From Muricea muricata (taxonomy: Eukaryota; Cnidaria; Anthozoa; Malacalcyonacea; Plexauridae), in contig OY979725.1 of the NCBI GenBank assembly GCA_963855995.1, positions 3,100,001-3,164,000 of the forward strand: 64,000 nucleotides of DNA. Reading direction: 5' to 3'. Positions 23,921 to 37,200 of the stretch are shown piece after piece. The notes under the pieces were generated by a model. The model did no database searches. It saw only the letters and a list, made by a program, of their open reading frames with translations, and had not been told where the DNA came from. Made by a program: the position numbers and the translations under genes. Each line of letters opens with the position of its first letter. The first letter of the stretch is position 1.

Positions 23921-25407
23921 GCCATCGCCACAATACATCGCTGTTAGTTTTGCCTGCGTACAAATTCTGCCTGAACTTACGTTTCGGCGCCTGACACTTT
24001 AAAGGTGGGTGATACTAGCGAAGACACCGAATGCACCCCGATTGGGATTCGACAAGGATTTCACGTATGTTTAATAAAGCTAGCAGGCGAAACATTAAAA
24101 ATCATTTTCAATTAGGTTCAACCTAAACGATTATTTCCCACAATGTCAATCATTAAATTTAGTCTGAAAAACCCGAACATTTTTATAAAACAGGAACCTA
24201 AAGAAATACCGAACCTATAATTAATATAGCCACAGGCCTTGCTGGCGGGATCCTAACAAATTAATTAACCGCATTTTGCCAAATAATTACAGGATCAGCT
24301 CTGCGCGAATTAAACTCAGTAGTCAAAATTCAAAAAGCTATATGATGCCATGGCAACGTGTATTATCAATTCGTTGCGATGTTCATTGACAATTTACATA
24401 GTAGCCAACAATATATATTAGATTATCACTTTTAGCATATTTTCAACATGTATTTATGCTTGAATCTCTTCATACCCGCAGAAAAATTGTTTAGAAGAGT
24501 TTGATTGCTAACTGAAGTCTTACATAGCCGATTTTAAAAGGACCCCATAATATCTGTAGCTCCTGCCTTTAAAGTAATTTAAGCAACTCGCGTTAGCGTT
24601 AGCCAAATTTTAATTAACAACTTTTACAATTTTAGCGATAATTTGTTTTTTCAATCGGTTATATATTAGTTTTTCCTGACCAAGTGCGTAGTTCAATTGT
24701 ACATAGTAATAGTCCTACAGTAGTGAATAGAAGGCATTTGACTGCGGTTTATGTAATACAAAAGGCACCTTCTTAATTTTGTGTATATTTGAGCTATCTA
24801 TAAACACGTATATTTTATTGTGAATATCAAAAATGTTCCCCACCGCGAGCGTTTATTCAGCTGTACTTTAGAAAGTGGCAGGTACACTTATACAACGATT
24901 ATTGTCTACTGTTGCCACTAGCTTTGTAGCATCAGTGTTTGCTTTAAAAAACGCCACTAAGTTGAAGTCACGATTCATTACAATCCTAACACTTAATGAA
25001 CACGAAAATGAGGAGCTATATTTACTTTCACGTGCGGTTTTGAAGAATCTCTATTTGCTTATGCCCGTTGTTTGTCAATATTTCCACCGCGGCAAACGCC
25101 ATAAAAAGGCGGCGAGCTTGGAAATGCGCCTTGACCATTTTTTATGGCACTCAAGGTTTGCAAGTATTGCGCAGATAAACTCAGGCGACTTTGTGCACGT
25201 CTTTCCAGCGTTCTAATTATAGGTAACCTTCATTCATCCAGTGTTCGTCGTGGTATAAATTTACGCGAAAATTCCGCTTTTTGTACAAATAAATCATTGC
25301 GCTAATGAGATACTCAACAGTATCAAACACAAGCCACAAAGGAAACAGACCATTTGTGATAACCAGTTCATTGTGATTATCAATAGCGAAACGCGTCTCT
25401 CTCTCTG

Positions 25408-26436
25408 TCAATCGTCATTCGGACCCGACTCGGTCCGCGACCCGTTCGCACGAGCCCACGTCCCGGCTCTGCTTCGAGGCGCAGTCATTTCGCTTGCTGA
25501 ATCATCACCAGGCGAAATAGCGCGCAAGCGACATTTTAACGCGTCTTTTAAAGCCGGCTTGATGTTGCGGTCGAAAGCGCAGTACAGCAAAGGCGTCAGC
25601 AACTCGCTAACAAACGACGCATACAACGCCACAACGTACAGTGCACTTGTACGAGTGACGTTCTCCGCGCTTGTAGCTAAACGTACAAAGTACACGAACA
25701 CGAAAGGTAGCCAGCACAGCACGAACACCGTTGCGACAAAAACTGAGACACGCGAGCCGTGGACGGCTGCTGCGCGCATCGTCATTTGCGTTGGTTGCGG
25801 TAAGACTGCGTTTGCCTGTCGCCTTCGGTGGTACAGTTTTTGCACAACAATAGCGTACATGCAAACCATGCTTAGTAGAGGTAGCAGAAATATAAAGAGC
25901 AGTTCGATGCTAAGGTATAGTTTGTCGAGCCACGTCCAAGGCATCGCCACAATTGTGCACGTATACTTCTCATCGCCGGTCGAAACTAAGCGCAGGGTGT
26001 AGAGGTAAGGCAACGATAGTAGTGACGGAACACCCCAGGAAACCGCGACTAGGATTTTGGCGATTTTGAGCTTCATGGGCGGCTTCAAGGGCTTCACGAC
26101 GTTACGGTAGCGCTCAAGCGCAATGGAGAGGTGCGTGAAAATATTCACGCCAAAAAAAGTCATTTCCAAATATTCGATCGCCTTGCAGGCAGGCTCGCCA
26201 AACAACCACTCGTGAGTCAGCTCTTCGGTGACCTCGAACGTCATAGTGAATAGCGTAGCAAGAACGTCTGCGACGCAAATGTTACAAATGAATACGTAGA
26301 GGGGTTTGTGCAATAGGCGTTTCATCCTGTAAAGCAAAACAAACAAAACAAAGGAGTTGCCAAGCAGAGTTAGGAATATCAGTAACGATAATCCGACCGT
26401 GATCAAGCTCGTATCAGCATCACTCAAAGAGGCCAT
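25408..26436 (-). CDS. Class A (rhodopsin-like) GPCR 1, intronless
   Basis: 342-residue seven-transmembrane receptor in one exon. Landmarks: TM1 GN at 26-27 (Asn1.50), TM2 NICVAD with Asp57 (2.50), Cys84 at the top of TM3 pairing with the ECL2 Cys in KYTCTI, ERY at 108-110 in place of DRY, TM6 CWLP, and TM7 TPLLY where the family usually has NPxxY. The loop before TM5 has PWTWLDK. The C-tail is short and Ser/Arg-rich. The missing NP of NPxxY is unusual and may alter activation. Closest relative in the window is GPCR 2 (shared NICxAD, HLSIA(L/F)ERY and PWTW(L/V)DK). Ligand unknown; the peptide-receptor-like features do not allow a subfamily call. The opposite-strand frame at 25373-26002 is a shadow. 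Confidence 0.93.
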   Translation of the reverse strand: MASLSDADTSLITVGLSLLIFLTLLGNSFVLFVLLYRMKRLLHKPLYVFICNICVADVLATLFTMTFEVTEELTHEWLFGEPACKAIEYLEMTFFGVNIFTHLSIALERYRNVVKPLKPPMKLKIAKILVAVSWGVPSLLSLPYLYTLRLVSTGDEKYTCTIVAMPWTWLDKLYLSIELLFIFLLPLLSMVCMYAIVVQKLYHRRRQANAVLPQPTQMTMRAAAVHGSRVSVFVATVFVLCWLPFVFVYFVRLATSAENVTRTSALYVVALYASFVSELLTPLLYCAFDRNIKPALKDALKCRLRAISPGDDSASEMTAPRSRAGTWARANGSRTESGPNDD

Positions 26437-29400
26437 TAGTAAGCCGGGAACGAGTGTACGGCTACATTACTCGTCAAAAGGGGTGAATCGATTGTTATGT
26501 TAAAATCGTTGTACCCTTGATCTTAAGATCAGAAATCCCGTAATCCTTTTACAGTTCAACACCAAGTGACAGTACCAAATTCTGTGCCTTCTCTGTTACT
26601 CCCAACAATATGTCCACGCTTTCGTAGTACTTATTCAGATACTGAATGCCTTTGACAATTTTTTGGGCAAGCTGGACGTGTTCGGCTAGCAAGATAAGGA
26701 TCTGAACGGCAACAAGCCCACCACATCTACACCACTCTGTTTTAAGTGCACAGATACGAAAAATAGTCACTGCAAGCCGCCAGCACTGTCTGATCTGTCC
26801 GGTTTTCGACGTCCTAATAAGTGTACAGTAATTACGACGTCCGTCTTGATGCTATATTCCAGCTCTTTTACTGCTTTATTATGACAGTATATAATGCGCG
26901 CATTTACAATGGACACTATCCCACCGTTATCGCACCGTTAACTCCTGTACACACGTAAAATATCGGCAGCCAAGCGCGTACCTTCAGAACGCTAAATAAG
27001 CGGGACGTTTACAACGAGTTCCCTTTGTTTAACTGTTTGTCCGTGGTCTGGACTGCAATATTGCTAACGCACGATCCCAATGCTGTTGTACGGTGCGTTG
27101 TGATCGATTGCTTCCTAATGCAATCAGTGAATCTAATCCCACAAAACTAAAATCCACTGGGCAATGATGTTCATGTAATACAACAGGCAAAACTGCGCAA
27201 CACTGTTTCGTCGTTATCACAATTATACGGGATTTGACAGTTTTAGCACGAAGATCTGCTCTACTTGCCTCAAGAGCCGCTACATAGCGAATATATCACA
27301 ATTAATCGTATGCATACAAGTGGACAACGGGTGCAGGTGGCGATTTACACATCACTTCCAGCATCATCTAATTGAATTTCACACCATTGCGAATAAAAAC
27401 ATCACTATACACGGGACCAAGAAAAACATTCTGATGTTTCATGCGCGCGTCACGAGCTTGAAATTATAGCAAAAAAAAAGACAACAGGTTTTTTCAGCTT
27501 CATTCATGCGCATAATTATAGGCTAAACGTTTACGGTTGACAAAAACTGTATTGCAAACTTTTTTTATATACACGACGCTAAAAGCAACATTTCTTTCTT
27601 AATTATTGATGAAAACATACGCGCGAAATGGCTAAGTCTCTGGGCGAATGTTTGCGTAGGCAAAGCCAGACCTTAACTCCGGAGGTTATTTTGTTTCAAA
27701 AACACGTACAAACGATGTCAAACACAAAGCCATTGTTAGAATTTGAATGTCGCTATATATACGATCATATTTATGTACATTTGTATGGCGTTTTACAACT
27801 GGCATTCAGTTTTAAAAAAATTGTCAACAGATCAATATGACCAATTTCTTTATCAGCTATGAGATAGTGTTGCTTTAGTTATGCAAAGTATATGCGATGT
27901 TTTTAAAACATAACACAGTTTAATGAGTATGTTTGTCCTGAATGTTCACACAAGATAGGTTCGCATAATTATTATGGGACATAGAAATGGCAAGACTTAG
28001 TCACTTAGGTTTGTTGCCTTTTTGTAAATTTTTGCGTGTACTTTAGTAATTAACGACCCTTGTCGTAAACTTTTCTATACTTTTGTCTTTTCTCAGTCGC
28101 GCTTTACGTTTGATTCAGTATTCACGTCCATATGACAGACATAAGCAGAGTTTTCCTGACAATTATGGACAATTTTTAACTCGCCCACACCGTAAGTGTG
28201 AATGAAGCGAAACACCCATTTAGTATAATATAACGATGTCATTAATATGCTTGTGTCATTAACTACAGTCTACAGCACATTGGCGCAGTAAGTCTCGGTG
28301 ATATTAGGTTCCAATATCGCTTTGGCAGTTGCTAGAAGTAGGCGTGTATTTTTTTGATCCACTAAAACCTGACTAAAACCGGACTACCGCGCCCTATTTT
28401 CAATGGACTGGGGCTAAACTTCATGGGGGGGAAGAGTTAAACACAGATAGAGGGAGGGGAAGGCTTACTGTCTTCTATAAAAATTAAAGTAGTTTAAGAA
28501 ATTAATATTACAAGATATAAGCTGATATGAATAATAAAACATATGGGATTACACATTGTTTGTGTATGATAAGGCAACAGATTGCAAGGCTTATGATTTT
28601 CAGCGACATTTGACACACAGGATAATCTATACGTTGAGTTTAGTAACAATTTGTCATTATATTTATATGAATTCCTGTAACTTTTCTGCAAACTTTCGAT
28701 TAATGTTTAAATAAACTAATCACAGCACAAGAACACCTACCTCGCCCGCGAACAGGCATCGCTTTGAGCACGAAATTGGCCTTAAAACGCCCGATAATAA
28801 AACATTAACGCTTTTGGAACTACGCATGCGCGGAAAGTGGCTTCAAAAGTTTTAATATTGGCCAAATAATTAGGATTAAGGAAAGATAATTAATAAAAAT
28901 TTATTCGCTTAAATAAAGTGCATATAGTCTAATTTAAATACTCAAAGCGCTGAACATAACAGAGAGTATAAATTGAAAAACATCAATTGGAAGAGATCTT
29001 ACAACTAGAATCATGTGATCGTTAAATTGTAAGTAAGGCAAGGCGATCGTTACGGGGTTTCAGTTTAGGGTTGCACATGTTCACTTTCTGCATGGATTTT
29101 ATTTTCTTGATTGCATTGCAAGGAACATTTGAAGTTATAATATAACTTCTTTGGTCGAATTTCTGCAACTGTATCCTTTGTAGAGATACTCAACATCGTT
29201 GAATATTATGGTTGCTTATTTTGCCACAGATTAAAATAAAAGAACAATTAAGACTAGACTTTTACGTGCGCAGGGTACCATTATAGGCCTCCTCGTTTAC
29301 AGGTTAAATACCAACCCAAAATCACTCGGCTTCGTGAATGGACTTTTGAAACAAAGAGCTGAAATAAATTTTCCGTGTTGACATTGACTTGCATCCACAC

Positions 29401-31855
29401 GGCGCTAGGCCAATTCGCGTCCGGAATTTGCAATATTGTATATTGTATTGTATATATCAATTTATCCAATATATATGGCGTTCAGTATGTGATGAGTTTT
29501 GATACCACCAGAAGCAGTGTATACTCAGCTGACATGGAACAGGATGAAATTAAAAACCTAATTGAGCATTTCAAAAACGAAATTATTCTTCACTGTTCTG
29601 TCATATGAGACATAAACTTAACAATTAAATCTTAATTCTTTGAAACCATGCCAGAAATTTAATGTTCCACGATCCTTGAAAACAGGGTCCAACGTTTAAT
29701 TAAAAACAATATAATTTTGTTGTGCAATTTTGCCATCACAACCCCCCCCCCCTCCCCCAACTGATGTTATTGCGCTCCCCTAAGCAGAAATTACAGAATA
29801 CACAATTACAATTCATTACACTATTTATAAAAAAGATCAAATAATTATACAGACTCTATGTTTCTTGCTCACATTATTGTTTTGCCGAAATATTCATTAA
29901 TCACGTTAAATTTGCTTGCTTAGTTAAAGCTATCGAGAGTAATTCTAACTGATGTAATGACGTTTTGTTGTCGCTTAGTAACTCATATCAATATTTCCAT
30001 TATGTTTAATGGCATACATTTCACGCTCATTCAGTTTGAACCACAAAATTAAAACTTAATTAGTTAAACCACTTAAGTTAGTTTAATGAAATTTGCCAGC
30101 CGAATTCATAGATGTCTCAAACCGAGGTCACTAAATTTCACTTGAATGTACGGGAGATACTCAAATTGCAATTTTGCAGATATATCACGCGAAGGTATCT
30201 CTCCCTGGTCACTATATAAACGCTACAGAATACCTTTGCGTTCTCTCTGGGTCCTTTATATAGGTAGCGAGATATCATGCGTGCACATGGTCTGTGTGTT
30301 TTTCAACTATACCCAATTACCGGCCGACACCTGAAATTAAGTATATAAGTTCGACATAATTTAAACTTTAAGAAGGAAGATCGTATGCAATATTCATTTT
30401 CTCAGAAGTTTAGTTTGTGTTAGGAGCCAAACTGAAGGAAATCATACGGACAAAAAGAAGCTCGAATGAGGTCTAGGGTTTAACGCCGCAAAAAGAATTT
30501 AATTGTTATTCTTTATTGTCTTTTTCTTTCATCAACTAACGTTGCCAGTGTAGATAGCGAGGTCAAAAGCGCACAAAAACATAGGATCTTTCACGACATG
30601 AAACCATATGAAGAGGACATTCCGAGCAAAAGCCCCAGTAGTCGTTACTAGCTTCCCGACGGAGGACCTCCGTTCGAATTCTGTTAATTATATCATTTCA
30701 GGTAGTGAATGATCCGTGTGTGTTTATCAGATAAACCTGTATGATATGGTATATAGGATACACTGGTTATGTGGAAATATTGAAATGCACTAATGTGGTA
30801 ATAGGCTGGCATAGCTTAAAGGAGAGGTCAAAGACGCTTTCTATTTATTTATTCAGGCCGCACAACAGATCCCTGACTAAAGCATCTTACAAAATTGCAA
30901 TTCGTTTTTGTCCCTAAGTCTAATATCAAAATTACCCTTATTAGGACTGAGGCTGCCTCTATTCTTGAAACGATTAATTTTGCGTTAAAAACATTGCTCA
31001 GGTTAGGCCGGGTAAACAAAGAAACGCACAGGCATTTGGATTAGAAGCTCTCAGTCAACTCATCCAGTATGCAAAGTACTCATTGCCATCACTTTTCCGG
31101 AAGAAGACGATTCACCTGTCTAGCCTTGTCAAACAAACGGTCTCGTATAAGCATCATCGTCATACATAACTCTTCAAAAGCGTCGCTTTTTCCAGCCCAA
31201 GCACAGAATAAATCGCTTGCTCAGGTTCGATAAAACAGAAGAAAACGATGTTGTTTTATGAGGCAACTCTATCAAATTATGCCTCTGTTTAAACTAATAT
31301 ACACATCTAACACAAGTGTACTTGATGTTTCCTGTTTTGCTTCGTTCCTCGTAAAACATCAAGAATTTTAGTTTACTTGTTCAATATGTGTTTCAACGTT
31401 TAATTCACGAACGTATATTTAAAATTCCTGTACAGCTCTTGGAGTTTTACCATCCTACGTCTTCCGGAAGCTTTTTCATCACCTGTACTCTGAAGCATCA
31501 ACCATGTTCATCAAACAACGATGCTTCTTCCTCAAATATAACTTTTCACAGTCCTCGGACGTACATTCTACATTCATCCCACAATTTAAGCTTTCTTTGT
31601 TTTGGCTGTCTTAGAAACAGTTAAATATTCTTACAGTCGGTTCTGAGAAACGACGATACGAATTCTTAATTTCTCACGATCACTTCTCTGCATATGCGGT
31701 GAACTCGTATTGCGGCAACTTAGAAAACAAGACAAATGATTTTTTTACATTCAACAGATACCCAGTTGGCACAGTCAAATTTTTCACAGAAATTCACGAC
31801 CGTAGCAACGGGATAGGACTGCGTGCAAGACGCAGTTTGCCACGATGCCCAGACT
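26437..31855. other. Gene-poor spacer between GPCR 1 and GPCR 2
   Basis: No gene could be supported. Minus-strand frames at 26549-26770 and 27029-27220 have somewhat protein-like composition but no recognised family, start or partner exons. A poly-C/poly-T tract lies near 29738-29760. The rest is AT-rich. Confidence 0.45.
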
Positions 31856-32800
31856 CTACTCATGAATTGTTCCGTTCGCGTCTGAACTCTCTTCTTCTTG
31901 CGTGTCTTGAAAGCAGTTAAATATCTTGGCAACAGACGGAGCTAGGTTGGAATCGAGCAAACAGTAAAGTATGGGCACGATTGCGTCGTTTATAAACGCA
32001 AGGTACATCGCGGTAGCATATAACTCGTCCCTGCGATCCGTGTTCACATCCGAGTGGACTAAACGAGTGAATCCTTTCACGATAACAGGGATCCAGCAAA
32101 ACGCGAACGAAACGACGACGATGATGGACACGCGAACACCACGGATCGCGGCACGGATGGTATTAACCGTCGCGTTGACGGATCCCAGATCGCCAGTTTG
32201 CCGTTTTCGACGGTTCAGGGTGCTGATGATGCTGCCATAGAGGAAGAGAAGAATCCCGAGCGGAATTAAAAAGAATATGGTGAGGTCCACGCTGTTGTAC
32301 GCCTTGTCCACCCAGGTCCAGGGCAAGTGCACGAGCATGCAAATCTTCATGCCGTTCGATGTTTTACTGGCGAACGAGAACGCGAGGGGGATCGAGATAA
32401 GAAACGAGAAGATCCAAATGCAGGTAATGATCTGACGGGCGATAGGTTTTGTTATCTGGACTTGCGGCTTGAGCGCGAACACGACGCTGAAGTAGCGCTC
32501 GAAAGCGATGGAGAGATGGGTGAGCACATTGACGCGGAAGAGAGCACGTTGCGAGTACTCGATGATCCGGCACATCACTTCGCCGAAAATCCAATCTTCG
32601 CGCAGCTCGTCGACCATTTTGAAAAACATCGAGCAGACTACGACGGCGATGTCGGCGATGCAGATGTTGAAAATAAAAATGTAGAGGGGACGTTTCAGAA
32701 GCCGGCGCTGAGGCTTCACGAGTATGTAGAGGCATAGAATGTTACCAAATAACGTAGCGATGATGATAATAGCCAGAGAAACGGCTTGCCCGGAACCCAT
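31856..32800 (-). CDS. Class A GPCR 2, intronless paralogue of GPCR 1
   Basis: 314-residue seven-transmembrane receptor in one exon; an in-frame TAA lies just one codon before GCA-ATG, so the start is firm. Landmarks: GN at 19-20, NICIAD with Asp50, Cys77 before TM3, ERY at 101-103, the ECL2 motif PWTWVDK, TM6 CWIP and TM7 VPILY instead of NPxxY. ICL3 is basic (NRRKRQ). The tail is short and acidic, ending DTQEEESSDANGTIHE. It shares organisation and several loop motifs with GPCR 1 about 5.4 kb away on the same strand, pointing to tandem duplication followed by divergence. Ligand unknown. Confidence 0.93.
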   Translation of the reverse strand: MGSGQAVSLAIIIIATLFGNILCLYILVKPQRRLLKRPLYIFIFNICIADIAVVVCSMFFKMVDELREDWIFGEVMCRIIEYSQRALFRVNVLTHLSIAFERYFSVVFALKPQVQITKPIARQIITCIWIFSFLISIPLAFSFASKTSNGMKICMLVHLPWTWVDKAYNSVDLTIFFLIPLGILLFLYGSIISTLNRRKRQTGDLGSVNATVNTIRAAIRGVRVSIIVVVSFAFCWIPVIVKGFTRLVHSDVNTDRRDELYATAMYLAFINDAIVPILYCLLDSNLAPSVAKIFNCFQDTQEEESSDANGTIHE

Positions 32801-34224
32801 TGCTTAGGAACAGTGATGTTGGGAAGAGTAGAGCCAAACGAGTCTGTGTACGAACTGTCAATAACGGAATATTACCCGTATTCTAAGTTCAATTGTGTAC
32901 GCATGTATATGAAAGACCCAGCTGAAAAGCGTGTCTATTTAAACATGACCTAATAAAGCAAGGTTATTATTATGCAAAAAGAACTAATTGACAATTTACT
33001 GAAGCCAAGGTACTGGAGTTTATGATGCAGCATTACATGAGTTTAGGCCGCAGTAACTGCGAACAATCAGTCAAAAATGCAGCCAGCTTTGACAGCTATA
33101 AACTCAGACACGTTTCTTGTTGTTTAATTAGCTGAAAAAACCCGGCTCTCGACGTGAGTGTTTTAATGCCATTTGTTGGCAAACGCAGGACAGGACAATT
33201 GCCGAAACAAAGCGAATCAGTAAAATTATAAGAAATTAAAAGATGTAAACATTGTTGCAAAAAATTGAAAATTTATTCGCCGCCCAGTTTTATATCATTA
33301 TATATATCGGTTTTGTTTTTATGACACGAAATGATTGATAGAAATATCAATGTACAGCACATGGGCCAGGGCTATTACTAGAAATAATTGTTGTGAGGTT
33401 AATACGTTTTGTGAAAGCGTTTAATTATATTTGTCATTTCCATTTGGTGAAAAGCCATTTTATTTTCGGCATTTCTTTTCGAACAAATTTATAAAGCGCG
33501 ACGGAACAGCTGCCCAATTTAATATGAAAAATATCTGATAGTCAAGTAAGCTACGTCATCGCAACACTGCGACCTGATTGGCCGCTCGTCCCTTACATTA
33601 ACAACGTAGGTGTTATCTTGGGGCGAGGAAGACATTCGCCATGCCAACGCAATTATCCGAGCAGGCGCTTTTAACCGTTATTGTCCTGTTCACGGGAATA
33701 TTTTGTAATCAAAACATTTTGACACAATAATGCGTTGGCGTATGTTGCGCATGCGCAACATAAACAGTAAACGTCGCCATGGCAACAATTTCCTGTTCAA
33801 TGGTAATAATACAATTATATAGAAATTCAAAAAAAATATCAGTTTGATTTCGTTTTATTTGAATGAAGGTCGATTTTAAGACCTCGCTATTTTCTATATC
33901 ACTCTATTAGATTTTGCACCACACAATATCATTGCTAAATGTCAAAAAACGTAAGGTTGTCATGTTTCAAAATCAGTCACACATTATTCTTTCAATGAAC
34001 TACCACACTAAACTTAAAGTACTGGAAAGTTTTCATTCAAATTAAATTTACCCATAATTATCCATTTGTCATATCCGCGAATATCCCTAACTATCGTTTC
34101 ATCATTCCCAAAAGTCATTTCGGTTACCTTAATCAATTTCGGTTACCTTTATCAATTATTCATGATTCACCCATACCACTTTTATCCATCATTATAATTT
34201 CGTCATATCCATAAATCACTTTCT
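32801..34224. other. Intergenic between GPCR 2 and the 3' end of regucalcin
   Basis: Upstream flank of GPCR 2 (start at 32800) and downstream flank of the regucalcin gene. A gcgcatgcgcaac NRF1-like palindrome lies near 33748-33760. The stretch 34040-34250 is built of loosely repeated 'ttatccat/catatcc' words. No coding exon seen. Confidence 0.45.
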
Positions 34225-37200
34225 TTATCCATCATATTCATTGGCTGGCATTCCCTTGCAATTCAGGTTTGTGACTTTAAAAACAGATCCTGCGAGGGGC
34301 TCGTCTTTAGCCTTTTCCTCACTTAAGCACTCTCTAACAAACAAATACGTAGGCAATGTTGGAAACTTATTAAAGGGATATGCCAACATAATTTTGGCTT
34401 ATGGATAAGAACCTGTGAAGCAGGGTGTTAGCCAGGATTCCATAGCCATCTAAATTCAGAAGTAGACGTCCCTAGGACGGTCAGACGGCCGCCTGGCTAA
34501 CACCCTGCTTTGAAGTAACTATTATACTCTGTGGTTAAATGTTTAATAACATGCTCAGTTTCTGAAATATTGATCAAAGAACAAAAAGTACAAAGACACT
34601 ACCTAGTTACCTGCCATCTTGGATATTAAAAAAAACGATGACGTCACAACAGGATGAAATTCTTTTCTTAAAGAAGCAATAAGCGAACATATTTAATGTT
34701 AATGTCTCTCTGGATTTGTACGTATATACACTTCTTACGTAAATTGCTAATTGCCTCAGGAAAATTTCAACTAATTGTGAGGAAGTTTTATTCACTATAC
34801 CGTGTTGCGACGTCATTAAAACAGACCTAATTATAATTAGTAGAATCATACTAGTATACTATTGCAAATGCTGTAATTTGATTGGTTACTCTACTCGCTA
34901 TCTATTCCTCGATAGACAGCGAGTAGCGAAACAATCATCTTCCTATAGAGATTTCTTTTAAGAAAATTTCTTAAAAATCAAATTTTTTGTTGAATATTCC
35001 ATGTTTGACCTCTGATTCTACTAAAACAATTAGATTACTCGCTCTCGATTTCTATGCAATGATAGTTGATTCGGGCTTCGCTCTCATCAACTATCCCCGA
35101 GCTCGTAATCTAATTGTTAAAACAAGACTCTTATCGTAATTATAAACAACATTCATTACCTTATAGATTCTTATTGATTAAAAAAAGATTAAAAATAAAT
35201 TATAATAAAATTAAAGATTCAAAAAAAATTTGACTGTCACATGCTCAGCACATGCAATCATAGATATCTCAAATACACTAGATAGCGCATCTGCATATCA
35301 AAAGTGAAGCCAAAAATCTCAGCGTTATCCCCTCATAACAAAGGGCGGCGGCCATATTGGTCATTCCCACTCATAAAAAAAAATGCCAAAGAAAACACTA
35401 TACTTTTCTGCATTTGTGTATTAAATACTTTTTAACCTCATAAAACAGGATTTATTGTCAACTTTGTCGATTTCCGCAATACAAAATACACAAATTATCA
35501 TGCTCCGTGTAAACTCTGTGGGAACGACCAGCGCCTGCAATCCGGCTTCAATTTTCGCCTGCCCACACAGTGTGGGATGCACAATCTAGTGAATATGAGA
35601 TATCTATGATTTCAACATTGTACAGGGGAGAGGATATGAGATATCTATTAATGCAATCCATTGCAAAACTTTTCCATTCTGAAATCCAGTGTTCTCATCA
35701 AGATACAGGGTATGTGGTTGCATCAAAGAAGCAGAGGGTTATGAACCAATGTAACACAAATTGGCCAGGAGAGGAGCTGCGGATTTTTACTCTTGCGAAC
35801 ACTAAATTACGGCCCACAGCCAGCTCGCTATAACGAGAGTTCACTGTACAGGAAAAATGACCTCAAGGCATCCCAGGAGATTAATCCACCCCGGAACACG
35901 TACCTCGCAGAAGTCACAAACAGTTCGTCGAAGTTCTTGCCTCCCCAGCAACATGAGGTCACTTTGGACACTGGAAGCTTCACAGATCTGAGAACTGAGC
36001 CATTCGCTGGATCATAACGTACAACCTGCCGACATTGAACAAGTTAGACTTGAAGAGGATGAAAGAAGAAAAGACTGTGGAACGATTTTCTGTTTTTTCC
36101 CTATTCTGTGGCAGAAAATTCGAATTTATACATCATTCAATAACTATTCAGAAGAAGCCTCACTATGCTTGCCATTAACCAAGAATCACACATGCTCACC
36201 ATTTTTAGGTTTGATGGGCATAAGTGCATTCAAACAAATTTGGGAAATGGGGGTGTTCAAAAAGACAACAGCATACCAGAGTCCTGTCAGTCCAGAACTT
36301 TCTCCAATGTTTGCCCGCAGGCCTGTACGTTTGTCTGTACATACATGTATGATTGTCTGTCCTTTCTGGGACAATAAAAATTTTCTGGGGCCGAAAGGTC
36401 CCATGGTTGGTCCCATACTTTTTCACCTGTGGTCAACGAGTGCTGAATCTTCTGCGTGATGAACATTGCTGCTTCACTGGTAGACGAAGAGATTAAAATT
36501 CAAAGCAATACTTGCCTGTCCCCCGTCGTACATCGCTACCCATACTTTGTCCTCAGCATCCACACACAATCCATCCGGCCACTGGAATATTAAAATGTTA
36601 CAATATAAAAGGAATTTATACTAGATAACGTTTTATGAATTCTCAGGTTTCACTCAACATAAAAGCAAACAAATAACACATACTCCGAGTTTTGAATCAA
36701 CTTCGATGGCCACTCTTTTGTTTGTGGCTGAACCAGAAGCAAGATTAAAATCAAAAACAAACACTTTCCTAAAAGAAAAGCAGACCAACTTAATCAAGAA
36801 CAAAATCAGAGATTTAAATGGCCGGGGGGGGGTAACATTTATATTTGGATTCTACCAAACTAATTTCTTTTGAAATCCACCTTAACTCAAATTATAATAA
36901 AAGAAATTAGTCAGGCAGAACAGGAATGAAATCCCCCTGACTTAAGGGGATCAGGCAGTTTCTGGTCTTTAGTGTAATGTATAGTGTAGGACAGAAGAGT
37001 GTGTATAAAACTTAAGACAGTAACGTGTGAAACTGTTTTATATAAAGGCATCCTTGACTGAGTGTACCTTTCATATGAGTCAATATAGTACATTATTTTG
37101 TTATCACTTGTCCAACCCATTCCATTTGATAACGAGATCTAGTGGTGAAGACAGATTGTTATGAGTGAGATGTTGTGTGTACAGTATCAATGTAAGTGTA

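Larger units (their letters stand above)
21688..25407. other. Gene-poor spacer between the LRR gene and GPCR 1
   Basis: No coding exon supported. It contains a reptitive element at 23.1-23.5 kb and a foldback at 23.7-23.9 kb, listed separately. The 113-residue open frame at 24875-25216 has no recognisable domain or splice context. Confidence 0.5.

Noticed and set aside
24875-25216. 113-codon plus-strand open frame upstream of GPCR 1
   Set aside because: No recognisable motif, signal peptide or splice context; expected by chance in this length of sequence.
25373-26002. 209-codon plus-strand open frame
   Set aside because: Antisense shadow of GPCR 1, whose seven-helix pattern is unmistakable on the other strand.
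26549-27220. Two minus-strand frames with protein-like composition (KIVKGIQYLNKYYESVDILL; FVGLDSLIALGSNRSQRTV)
   Set aside because: Possibly remnants of a gene or transposon, but no family, start, or consistent splice partners could be shown. A translated search would decide.
30610-30690. tRNA-like B-box string (cctccgttcgaattctgtt)
   Set aside because: No convincing A box, acceptor stem or anticodon arm could be folded; at most a tRNA-derived SINE relic.
32327-32737. 136-codon charged plus-strand frame and a 123-codon minus frame
   Set aside because: Both are out-of-frame shadows of GPCR 2.
36169-36459. Several 70-96-codon frames on both strands
   Set aside because: They lie in the GC-AG intron of regucalcin and have no family resemblance.
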